Source: Flexifilum sp963727545 (GTDB lineage: Bacteria > Chloroflexota > Anaerolineae > Aggregatilineales > Phototrophicaceae). From it: a stretch of 64,000 nucleotides of DNA. Each line of letters begins with the position of its first letter. Position 1 is the first letter of the stretch. The notes beneath the pieces were generated by a model. It did not search any database. It saw only the letters and a program-made list of their open reading frames with translations, and was not told the DNA's origin. Where the stretch lies: positions 177,363 through 241,362 of the forward strand of contig CAVSGS010000015.1 in NCBI GenBank assembly GCA_963727545.1. Reading direction: 5' to 3'. A program made the position numbers and the translations under genes. This document shows, piece by piece, positions 11,186-18,521 of this stretch.

Positions 11186-12130
11186 ATGGAAGCTCAAGGG
11201 GTCATCATCATCGTACTCGTTCTGTTTATCGTTTATTTAGCGGTGAGCATCGTGCGCGTCGTGCCGGAGTACGAGCGCTTGGTCGTGCTGTCGCTCGGCA
11301 AATACGCCGGAACGCGCGGACCGGGGATCACCCACGTGCTGCCGCTGTTGGAAACCGCACGCAAGGTTGACCTGCGCGAACGCTTCCTCGAAATCCCGCG
11401 CCAAACGGCGATCTCGAAGGACAACACCGCCATCGACATCGACTTCTTGGTCTACTACCGCATCGTCAACCCGAAGCTCTCGGTGCTGGAAGTCGAGAAC
11501 GTGGTGCAGGCGTCGCTCGGTATTGCCGCGACCACCCTGCGCGCCGTGATCGGCGACATCGAACTCGACGACGTGCTGGCGAAACGCGAGCAGATCAACG
11601 ACGTGCTCCGCGTCAAGCTGGACGAAGTAACCGAGCGCTGGGGCTTGAAGGTCACCCGCGTCGAAATCCGCGAGGTTGACCCGCCGAAACTGGTACAGGA
11701 CGCCATGAACCGGCAGATGAGCGCCGAGCGCGAGCGCCGCGCGACCGTCACCAAAGCCGAAGGCGAGCGCTCCGCCGCGATCATGGTCGCGGAAGGCGAG
11801 AAGCAGTCGGCGATTCTGCGGGCGGAAGGCGAGAAAGAGTCGCTGGTGCGCCGCGCCGAAGGTGAGCAGCAAGCGCAGCTGTTACTGGCGCAGGGGCGCG
11901 CCTCGGCGCTCGAAGCGCTGTTTGCCGAGGCGAAGAACATCGACGAAAAGACGATGATGCTCCAGTACCTCGATGCGCTCAAAGCGGTCGGCGCGAGTTC
12001 CTCGACCAAGTTCATCCTGCCGATGGAACTCACCTCGCTGATGAGCCGCTTCATGTCCGCGATGCAGAACGCGGGCGGTGGCGACCCCGACTCGATCAAG
12101 GGCAGCAACGGACAGTCGCCCAACGCATAA
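11186..12130 (+). CDS. Stomatin/prohibitin-like slipin (SPFH/Band 7 protein)
   Basis: A 314-residue protein with one N-terminal membrane segment (about residues 5-25), the Band 7/SPFH domain (VPEYERLVVLSLGKYAGTRG, then DFLVYYRIVNP), and an alanine/glutamate-rich coiled coil with repeated AEGE units (AEGERSAAIMVAEGEKQSA and two more). The C-terminal region has MLQYLDALKAVG, as in QmcA-type slipins. It assembles into membrane-associated oligomers; partner of the upstream NfeD. Spacing of 5 bp and a GGAGG motif indicate one operon. Confidence 0.92.
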   Translation: MEAQGVIIIVLVLFIVYLAVSIVRVVPEYERLVVLSLGKYAGTRGPGITHVLPLLETARKVDLRERFLEIPRQTAISKDNTAIDIDFLVYYRIVNPKLSVLEVENVVQASLGIAATTLRAVIGDIELDDVLAKREQINDVLRVKLDEVTERWGLKVTRVEIREVDPPKLVQDAMNRQMSAERERRATVTKAEGERSAAIMVAEGEKQSAILRAEGEKESLVRRAEGEQQAQLLLAQGRASALEALFAEAKNIDEKTMMLQYLDALKAVGASSSTKFILPMELTSLMSRFMSAMQNAGGGDPDSIKGSNGQSPNA

Positions 12131-12275
12131 CGAGATTATCGCAGCGCCAACATAATACCGGAAAACCTCAGGTTTGCTGAAAGATTTTGAACGGGGAGCG
12201 GTTCCAAAGTTCCCTGCACAGATGACTTTGGCAAGCCTGAGATTGTTCATGTTCAGACTATACCGGAAAAGCATT

Positions 12276-13292
12276 ATGACGATCAGGGAATACTCAAAGC
12301 GCCTCGGTTCGATTTCGCCGGGGCAGTTTCAAGCAGCGCTCGATCGATTCGAGCTTGGACGATTCATCCATGCCGAAGCTATTCCCTTCGGGCTGTTTGG
12401 TCAGAACGTCTTTGTGACCAGCTCGGCGGGCGAGTTTGTCCTGCGCGGAGCCGCTCACTATGACTGGCAGTTCCCGAAAGAACAATTCGTCGCCAACCTG
12501 TTGCATGCCCAAACTCGCGTGCCCGTGCCCTATCCCTATTTGCTGGACGATGACGAGACGATCTTTGGCTGGAAATACGGGTATGCCCTGATGCCCCGAA
12601 TGCCGGGGTTACAACTGGCTGATGCCCAAGTCTTAAAGTCACTTTCGTTTGAAGATAGACAAGCCATAGCCCATACAATCGGCGAAAACTTGCACACGGT
12701 TCAACAGGCACAATGGCAGTTTTCGGGACAATACGACTACACGACGAGAACGATTCGAGCTTTCGAGGATGATTTTGGCGGGTGGCTGGTCAGTGAGCTT
12801 CGCCGCCTACTTCAATTATCTATTTCGTTTGAGACTGGAACGACACGCGGTGACGAAACATGGATCGAAAGCCTGATTGAGGAGACCCAAGCAGCTCTGA
12901 GTGTTCCCTTTCCGCCTGTTCTCGTTTTACACGATTACAAAGAGGGGAACTTGACCGTAACTCGCCAAGCGAATCGATGGCAAGTTAGCGGTCTGTTCGA
13001 CCTGATGGAAGCGCTCATCGGCGACGGCGAGTACGACTTAGTTCGACAGTTGGCGCTCTACATGGAAGAGTCCGACCTGAGCTGGGCACAAGCTTTTCTG
13101 GCGGGCTACCAATTGAACACACCCTTGCGACCCGGAGCTGCTAAGCGTTTGGCGCTCTACCTGTTATATGACCGAATGATCGTGTGGGAGTATTGGCTTC
13201 GCCCAGAGAATGTCGCGCGGTGGGAGTACGCTGATCGCTCAGCCAAAGCGTGGATCAGCCCATATCTCGACAAACTGAATACGCTGCTCTAG
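12276..13292 (+). CDS. Aminoglycoside phosphotransferase (APH)-family kinase
   Basis: About 338 residues from the ATG at 12276. The kinase fold is shown by a catalytic-loop motif LHDYKEGNLTV near residue 226, where the family has HxDxxxxN, and by the metal-binding position in SGLFDLMEALIGDGEYDL. The N-terminal lobe has FVLRGAAHYDW and hinge-like YALMPRMPG. An in-frame start at 12174 would add 34 basic residues with no family resemblance, so the later ATG is preferred. APH-like proteins phosphorylate small molecules such as sugars, amino alcohols or drugs; the substrate is not readable. Base composition is visibly lower in G+C than its neighbours, hinting at acquisition. Confidence 0.75.
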   Translation: MTIREYSKRLGSISPGQFQAALDRFELGRFIHAEAIPFGLFGQNVFVTSSAGEFVLRGAAHYDWQFPKEQFVANLLHAQTRVPVPYPYLLDDDETIFGWKYGYALMPRMPGLQLADAQVLKSLSFEDRQAIAHTIGENLHTVQQAQWQFSGQYDYTTRTIRAFEDDFGGWLVSELRRLLQLSISFETGTTRGDETWIESLIEETQAALSVPFPPVLVLHDYKEGNLTVTRQANRWQVSGLFDLMEALIGDGEYDLVRQLALYMEESDLSWAQAFLAGYQLNTPLRPGAAKRLALYLLYDRMIVWEYWLRPENVARWEYADRSAKAWISPYLDKLNTLL

Positions 13293-13305
13293 CTTACACA
13301 TCAAC

Positions 13306-13344
13306 GAACACGCGCCGGGACAAATATATCACCGGCGCGTGTTC
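13306..13344. terminator. Bidirectional hairpin between convergent genes
   Basis: GAACACGCGCCGG (13306-13318) pairs perfectly with CCGGCGCGTGTTC (13332-13344). It lies between the convergent ends of the APH-like and NIPSNAP-like genes. The flanks are not strongly T-rich, so it is a terminator by position and stem strength. Confidence 0.65.
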
Positions 13345-13370
13345 GATCATCGGTTTAGGACCGGCTGCGG

Positions 13371-13682
13371 CTAAATCTGGAAGCCCCCGGTGACGTGGAC
13401 GATCTTCTGGGTGTAGTTGTGGACGTACTCTTGCAGCTTGTCTTGCAGCGAAAGCCAGTCTTCGCTGTCGAGGATGCCGCGCATCGTGTCGAGGTCTTTG
13501 GTGATGCCTTCAGTCATCATCTGCGGCGCTTCTTTACTGCGGCTGTAGACGGTATACCACGCCCCGGTCGGTTGAAGCCCCAGCCGCTGAACGCCGGGAA
13601 CCCACTCACGCACGACGAACTCGAAATATTCTTGATCGCGTCCGGGCTTGATGTCCCAGTTCATTAGCAATTTAACGCTCAT
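13371..13682 (-). CDS. Small protein, possible dimeric alpha-beta barrel (NIPSNAP/monooxygenase-like)
   Basis: A 103-residue protein with no signal peptide or membrane segment. The pattern WDIKPGRDQEYFEFVVREW, then PTGAWYTVYS, then DTMRGILDSEDWLSLQDKLQ suits a ferredoxin-like dimeric alpha-beta barrel. I do not recognise a characterised family; the fold suggestion is inference. It lies 24 bp downstream of the MBL-fold gene on the same strand and probably shares its transcript. Confidence 0.6.
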   Translation of the reverse strand: MSVKLLMNWDIKPGRDQEYFEFVVREWVPGVQRLGLQPTGAWYTVYSRSKEAPQMMTEGITKDLDTMRGILDSEDWLSLQDKLQEYVHNYTQKIVHVTGGFQI

Positions 13683-13706
13683 CCCGACTTCGCTCCCTAC
13701 TCTGCT

Positions 13707-14336
13707 TTACGACTGTGGGGAAAGGATAATCACTTGTGGTTGTTCGGGCGCATCCGCCGCCGATACCTTTAGTGTATCCAATTCTTGCGCTTTGCTCACC
13801 CCCATCGCCTTGAGAAATTTGTCAACCGGATCGAGATCAAACCGCACGCCCGGCAGCGCATAGTGCATCGGGACGACGAAATACGGCTCGACCAAGCCGA
13901 CCACTTCGGCAGCTTCGGCAGCACTCAAACCGTTGCCGCCGCCCACCGGAATCAGCAGCACGTTGACTTGACCCAGTTCTTCGACTTCCGACTGCGCCGG
14001 AATGTGCGCCAAATCGCCGAGGTGCAGCACCGTGAGCTTATCATAGTCGAACACGTAAGCGACGTTGCGGCGCTGTGTTTCGACGTCGTGCATCGGGAAG
14101 CCGCTCACGAACACGCCGCCGACTTCATATTCGCCGGGTCCGCTGATGACGTGTGGCTCGCCTTTGACTGCTTCGATAAAGTTATGTCCCGGTACGTTGT
14201 GACTGACCGTCACCAGATCGCCCTTGAGCTTCGGCGCGGGAATGCCGATGTCGTCAGAGAACGGATCGGTGATAACGGTGATCCGTCCGCGCTCAGTGAT
14301 GCGAAAGCAGCTTAATCCATACCATGTGATTTCCAA
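13707..14336 (-). CDS. MBL-fold metallo-hydrolase-like protein with degenerate metal motif
   Basis: At 209 residues it is the size of small MBL-fold proteins (UPF0173-like). MBL features are ITWYGLSCFRI, ITDPFSDDIG, HLGDLAH (metal Asp) and VVPMHY (late His). The first metal motif, normally HxHxDH, reads SHNVPGHN, so the second His and the Asp are replaced. PGEYEVGGVFVSGFPM is the substrate-side loop of this subgroup. The protein may bind one metal or none. It is followed by the NIPSNAP-like gene, and a TATAAT lies upstream. Confidence 0.78.
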   Translation of the reverse strand: MEITWYGLSCFRITERGRITVITDPFSDDIGIPAPKLKGDLVTVSHNVPGHNFIEAVKGEPHVISGPGEYEVGGVFVSGFPMHDVETQRRNVAYVFDYDKLTVLHLGDLAHIPAQSEVEELGQVNVLLIPVGGGNGLSAAEAAEVVGLVEPYFVVPMHYALPGVRFDLDPVDKFLKAMGVSKAQELDTLKVSAADAPEQPQVIILSPQS

Positions 14337-14371
14337 AGCATGACCTTTCCCATGTGCTCATTTCAAGAGAG

Positions 14372-14377
14372 ATTATA
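14372..14377 (-). promoter_or_regulatory. Candidate -10 for the MBL-fold gene
   Basis: The minus strand reads GGAGTATAATC about 36 nt upstream of the ATG at 14336. No clear -35. Confidence 0.3.
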
Positions 14378-14432
14378 CTCCAAGAATGGGCGCTTATCTA
14401 GCATTTGTAGAACATTTGCACTAGGATAAAGC

Positions 14433-15224
14433 ATGATTGAACGACTTGAAGATCGCTTTGCCGAGGGATTGAACCCACTCTGGCGAGTCGCGGAGGTCGG
14501 GCAAGGCAGCGTCACGCCGAGTCCGGGATCGCTGCGGCTGACGGTCGCTCCGTCGCCGACCGCCTACAGCAACGCCCAAATCGCCGATTACGATTACGAC
14601 GATTTCAACTTCAACTGGCAGCCACCGCTGCGGCTGACGGTCACGGCATGGGTGACGTCGCCAGTCAGCGATCTGCGCGGGACGGCAGGTTTCGGCTTCT
14701 GGAATCACCCCTTCTCGCCTGATTCGCGGCGGCTGCGGCTGCCGCAGGCGATCTGGTTCTTCTTCGCCGCGCCGCCGAGCGACATGGCGTTAGCGGCAGG
14801 CGTGCCCGGTCACGGCTGGAAGGCGGCGACCATCGACGCTGGACGGCGCAGCGCCTTGGAGATCGCGCCGCTGGCGCTGCCCGCCACGCTCTTGATGCAA
14901 ATTCCGACCTTCTACCAGCGGATTTATCCCCACATTCAGCGACGGCTGGCTGTCGCCGAGCACTTGATCGACTTGGCGCTGCTGGGCGAGCGCCATACCT
15001 ACACGCTCGACTGGCGCTCCGACGGCGCGGACTTCGGCATCGACGGCGCGAGCATTCTGCAAACCCCCTATGCGCCGCGCGGTCGAGCGGGATTTGTGGC
15101 ATGGCTCGATAATCAGTATGCGGTCGTCACGCCGCAAGGCAAGCTGCGCTTCGGCATCGTCCCGGTCACGCGCGAGCAAACGCTCGTGCTGGAAAGTATC
15201 GTCATCGAGAGCCTAAACCCATGA
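14433..15224 (+). CDS. Conserved hypothetical protein, probable concanavalin-A-like jelly roll
   Basis: A 263-residue protein without signal peptide. The pattern of beta strands, with GTAGFGFWNHPFSP, RLRLPQAIWFFFA, HTYTLDWRSDGADFGIDG and a closing AGFVAWLDNQYAVV, resembles the jelly roll of laminarinase/lectin-like proteins: the segment HTYTLDWRSDGADFGIDG is where GH16 proteins have their substrate-facing strand. The GH16 catalytic ExDxxE is not seen, so enzyme activity is not claimed. Its last four bases overlap the next gene (ATGA), so the two are translationally coupled. Confidence 0.6.
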   Translation: MIERLEDRFAEGLNPLWRVAEVGQGSVTPSPGSLRLTVAPSPTAYSNAQIADYDYDDFNFNWQPPLRLTVTAWVTSPVSDLRGTAGFGFWNHPFSPDSRRLRLPQAIWFFFAAPPSDMALAAGVPGHGWKAATIDAGRRSALEIAPLALPATLLMQIPTFYQRIYPHIQRRLAVAEHLIDLALLGERHTYTLDWRSDGADFGIDGASILQTPYAPRGRAGFVAWLDNQYAVVTPQGKLRFGIVPVTREQTLVLESIVIESLNP

Positions 15225-15622
15225 ATACCTATCGCTACGAAATCACCAACCAGATCGACGTCACCGACCTGCAACGGCTGTTCGCGCAAGCCAGTTGGAC
15301 GGCGACACGCTCACCTGAAGCCATCCAAGCCATGCTCGATCACACGCTGGTCTGCCTCGGCGTCTGGGACGACGACCGGTTGATCGGCTTCGTTCGCGCT
15401 GTGACCGACGACGTGTTTCGCGCCACCGTCGAGGACGTGATCGTCGATCAAGCCTATCGTGGACGCGGCATCGGGCGCGAACTGCTGCGCCGTTTGCTGG
15501 ATCGGCTGGCGCAGGTCGAGGAGATCGTGCTCGTCTGCGAGGACGAGTTGATCCCGTTCTATACAGCGCTCGGCTTCGAGCATTTCACCATGACTCACAT
15601 GCACATCTGGCACGGCGACTAA
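15221..15622 (+). CDS. GNAT-family N-acetyltransferase
   Basis: A 133-residue protein with the GNAT acetyl-CoA motif A: ATVEDVIVDQAYRGRGIGRE (Q/RxxGxG/A form), preceded by GFVRAVTDDVF and followed by the motif B FYTALGFEHF. The substrate is unknown. It overlaps the upstream jelly-roll gene by 4 bp. Confidence 0.88.
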   Translation: MNTYRYEITNQIDVTDLQRLFAQASWTATRSPEAIQAMLDHTLVCLGVWDDDRLIGFVRAVTDDVFRATVEDVIVDQAYRGRGIGRELLRRLLDRLAQVEEIVLVCEDELIPFYTALGFEHFTMTHMHIWHGD

Positions 15623-15671
15623 GCGCGCCATAGCGTGCTATACTGATCGACTAGAGGAGAAAGGTGCAGTG

Positions 15672-15932
15672 ATGAACTGGCAGGAGCTTCGGCTTCAACA
15701 CCCGCATAGTTGGCTGTTGGTTGAAGCCTTCGATGCCTACACCGAGGGCAATCAACGGATTATTCCCCATCTGGAACTGATCGCCGCATTTGGTGACGAC
15801 TGGGAAGCCGCTTGGGAGCGATATAAAGCGCTGCACCACGCCGACAAGTACCGTGAGTACTACGTGCTGCACACCGACCGAGAAGCGCTCGACATTGGCG
15901 TGCTCGATGCGTTTCGGCGGGCTGTTGCCTAG
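15672..15932 (+). CDS. Small conserved hypothetical protein (86 residues)
   Basis: The frame begins MNWQELRLQHPHSWLLVEAF and ends with REYYVLHTDREALDIG. A strong Shine-Dalgarno (GAGGAGAAAGG) lies upstream. From memory, similar 85-95-residue proteins with WQELxxxYPxxWLLVEA and REYYVxHTSRExLDI patterns are common in Cyanobacteria and Chloroflexota, often beside retropepsin-like genes, but no such neighbour exists here. Function unknown. Confidence 0.65.
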   Translation: MNWQELRLQHPHSWLLVEAFDAYTEGNQRIIPHLELIAAFGDDWEAAWERYKALHHADKYREYYVLHTDREALDIGVLDAFRRAVA

Positions 15933-16035
15933 CCGCAAAACACCTATTCATCTCGATTTTTTACGTTTTTCGTTTTTGCCTGCCTACTTCACCTTATAAT
16001 TTCACCAATACATCCCAATCCATGAAAGGCAATTG

Positions 16036-16806
16036 ATGGCGACCATCATCATCGCCGGGTCGCCCGCGTGGGCTGCCGAGATCAGCGCCCTGCTGCGCGA
16101 GAACGACGCCGATCCGCGCCAGTACGTCGAGCGCAGCGGCTACGTCGCGCGGCTGGCGGACGACCGCGCCGCGTTGATCCTCGTCGACGGCGCGGACGAT
16201 CAATGGCGCTTCTGGACGACCACGCCCAAGACCAGCCCGGCGACGCGCCGCGTCCCGGTCGTGCTGATCACGGATGACGCCGATCAGCGTGACGCCGCGC
16301 TCCGCAGCGGCGCGAACGTCGTCGTTGCGCCGGACGAGCTGAGCGACGAACTGCCGCTGCTGCTGACCGAACTCGCGCGCATACCGGCGCCGGAGACACT
16401 GGCGGAACTCGACCGCCAATGCGATCAACCACTGCCGCCGGAAGCGCTCGAAGCCGTGAACAAGTTCAATCATGGCGAATATTACAAGCAGCACGATCTG
16501 TTCGAGGCGTTGTGGATGCAGGAAGCCGGACCTGTCCGCGACCTGTACCGGGCGGTGCTGCAAGTCGGGATCGCCTATTTCCAGATCACGCGCGGCAACG
16601 GACGCGGGGCGCTCAAGATGCTGCTGCGCAGCGTGCAGTGGTTGGCGCTGCTGCCGGACACCTGTCAGGGGATCGACATCGCCCAGCTACGCGCCGACGC
16701 CGCTGGAGTCCGCGCCGAATTAGAGCGTGTCGGCGAAGATGGCATCGCTCACTTCGACCGCACGCTGCTCAAACCGGTTCAGTTGGTAAAATCGACTAAA
16801 ACGTAA
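16036..16806 (+). CDS. Receiver-like domain fused to DUF309
   Basis: A 256-residue protein in two parts. Residues 1-120 look like a CheY-like fold (ATIIIAGSPAWAAEISALL, ALILVDGADD, VPVVLITDDADQRDAALRSGA). Residues 130-250 are a DUF309 helical domain with the signature FNHGEYYKQHDLFEALWM and DLYRAVLQVGIAYFQITRGN. DUF309 proteins are normally stand-alone and of unknown function; the first half gives this one a signalling appearance. The ATG at 16036 follows a GAAAGG ribosome site. Frame intact. Confidence 0.75.
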   Translation: MATIIIAGSPAWAAEISALLRENDADPRQYVERSGYVARLADDRAALILVDGADDQWRFWTTTPKTSPATRRVPVVLITDDADQRDAALRSGANVVVAPDELSDELPLLLTELARIPAPETLAELDRQCDQPLPPEALEAVNKFNHGEYYKQHDLFEALWMQEAGPVRDLYRAVLQVGIAYFQITRGNGRGALKMLLRSVQWLALLPDTCQGIDIAQLRADAAGVRAELERVGEDGIAHFDRTLLKPVQLVKSTKT

Positions 16807-16875
16807 GACACTTATACCAATATCCGGCTTAGACCATACCATACCGGTCGAAACCTGAGCCTTGAAGGTGCAATC

Positions 16876-17638
16876 ATGTTGACAAAAGCTACTGTGCAGC
16901 GCGTCTGCCGGATCGCCCTGCTCGGCGCGCTGACGCTGACGCTCTCCGGCGTGATCGGGGTGCTGGCGCAGGAGGATACGCCGACCGCAGCGCCACCGGT
17001 GCCGCTGCGCGTCGAAGTCCAAGCCGCCGACGGGCTAACGCTGGTCGGCGACCTCTACAACGCCGAACTGAGCGTCCAAACGCCCGCTCTGCTGCTGATG
17101 CACATGTACGGCGGGCAGCGCACCGACTGGCAGCCGTTGATCCCGGCGCTGACCGCTGCGGGCTACCGCGTGATCGCTGTCGATCTGCGCGGTCACGGCG
17201 AGACCGGCGGCAGCAACGACTGGCAAGCCGCCATCGGCGACGTGCAGACGTGGCTCGACTGGATCGAAGTCGCAGCCCTCGATCGATCCCGACCGGATCG
17301 CCCTCGTCGGCGCCAGCATCGGCGCGAATTTGGCGCTGGTCGGCTGCGCCAACGACGCTCACTGCGTGACCGCCGTCGCCCTCTCGCCGGGGACAGATTA
17401 CTTCGGCATCACCACCAGCGACGCGATCGTGACCCTGCGCGATCGTTCAGCGCTGCTGGTCGCCTCACAGACCGATCAGCCGAGCGGTACCAGCGTCCGG
17501 GAACTGACGACCTTAGCGCAAGGCGAAATCGGCTTGCAGCTTTATCGCGGCAGCACGCACGGAACCCGACTGCTGAGCACGGAGGATCAAAGCTTGATCC
17601 CGCTGATCGTCGGCTGGCTGGACGTACATCTACGATGA
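16876..17638 (+). CDS. Secreted alpha/beta hydrolase, one frameshift
   Basis: A signal peptide (residues 1-30, ending near VLAQED) is followed by an alpha/beta-hydrolase core: LLLMHMYGGQRTDWQPLIPA (oxyanion region), VIAVDLRGHGETGG, then, after a one-base shift near 17275, DPDRIALVGASIGANLALVG with the nucleophile Ser in GASIGA, an acidic residue near LLVASQTDQPSG and the catalytic His in RGSTHGTRLL. Restored length is about 253 residues. It resembles dienelactone-hydrolase/lysophospholipase types; the substrate is unknown. Its stop overlaps the Mrp start (ATGA). A continuous frame running on from its first half into Mrp is an artefact of the indel, not a real fusion. Confidence 0.75.
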
Positions 17639-18507
17639 CACCGAACCCGTTTCTCCGCGCCGGGACGCCGCGCACGCTGATGATGATCAGCGCCAAGGGT
17701 GGCGTCGGCAAATCGACCATGACGGTCAACCTCGCGGCGGCGCTGACGGCACGGGGCAAGCGCGTTGGCATCTTCGACGCCGATCTGCACGGACCGGACA
17801 TTCCCGCGCTGCTCGGCGTGCGCCAGCGGCGCAAACTGACCGGCGGACGCGCTGCCGGGGCGATGCTCCCGATTGAGGCGCGCCCCGACGCGCTCGACCT
17901 CCGCCCGATCCAGCCGTTCGAGCGCTACGACCTGAAGATCATGTCGCTGGCGCTGCTGGTCGGCGACGACCAGCCGATCACGCCCGCCAACGAGACGACC
18001 GGGCAGATCGTCAGCCTGATGCTCCAGCGCGTGAACTGGGACGAGACCGACGTCGTGCTGATCGACATGCCGCCGGGCACGGGCGAGCCGTTGGAAACCT
18101 TTCTCCGCGCCGGGCAGATCGACGGCGCGCTGCTGATCACCGTCCGCGAGCAGCTGGCTCACCTCGACAATGGGCGGCTGGTCAACCTGCTCAAAGCGCG
18201 CCACATTCCGGTGCTCGGCGTGGTCGAGAACATGACCCACGTCATTTGCCCGCACTGCGGCGAGATCATCGAACTCTATCCCGCGCCCGCCGCTGGCGAA
18301 GCCGTTTACGGTGACACGCCGGTGCTGGCGTCGATCCCGTTTCATCCGCACTTGATCCGCCAAAACTGGCGGGAGCGTCCGCTGTCGGAAGCGGATTCTC
18401 CCGTGACAACCGCCTTGCTGACGCTCGCTGACGCCGTGATCGCGCGCCTCGACGATCTAGCACCGCCTCGCCCTTCAGCTTCAGACGATTGTGCAGACTG
18501 TCCCTAA
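17635..18507 (+). CDS. Mrp/NBP35 (ApbC) family Fe-S cluster carrier ATPase
   Basis: A 290-residue P-loop ATPase. The deviant Walker A is SAKGGVGKSTMTVNLAAAL at residues 18-36, followed by VGIFDADLHGPDIPALLG, a Walker B-like DVVLIDMPPGTGE and the CxxC pair of Mrp proteins in HVICPHCGE. A second Cys pair (DDCADCP) closes the protein and may add cluster ligands. The family binds and transfers [4Fe-4S] clusters to apoproteins, which suits a genome rich in hydrogenase and PFOR subunits. The ATG at 17635 overlaps the preceding stop. Confidence 0.9.
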   Translation: MTPNPFLRAGTPRTLMMISAKGGVGKSTMTVNLAAALTARGKRVGIFDADLHGPDIPALLGVRQRRKLTGGRAAGAMLPIEARPDALDLRPIQPFERYDLKIMSLALLVGDDQPITPANETTGQIVSLMLQRVNWDETDVVLIDMPPGTGEPLETFLRAGQIDGALLITVREQLAHLDNGRLVNLLKARHIPVLGVVENMTHVICPHCGEIIELYPAPAAGEAVYGDTPVLASIPFHPHLIRQNWRERPLSEADSPVTTALLTLADAVIARLDDLAPPRPSASDDCADCP

Positions 18508-18521
18508 ATTTGGAGTAGGTT

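Noticed and set aside
16876..18507. A continuous frame joining an alpha/beta hydrolase N-terminus to Mrp
   Set aside because: The middle third is low-complexity Arg-rich read-through in the wrong frame; the true hydrolase continues in another frame and Mrp has its own ATG at 17635.
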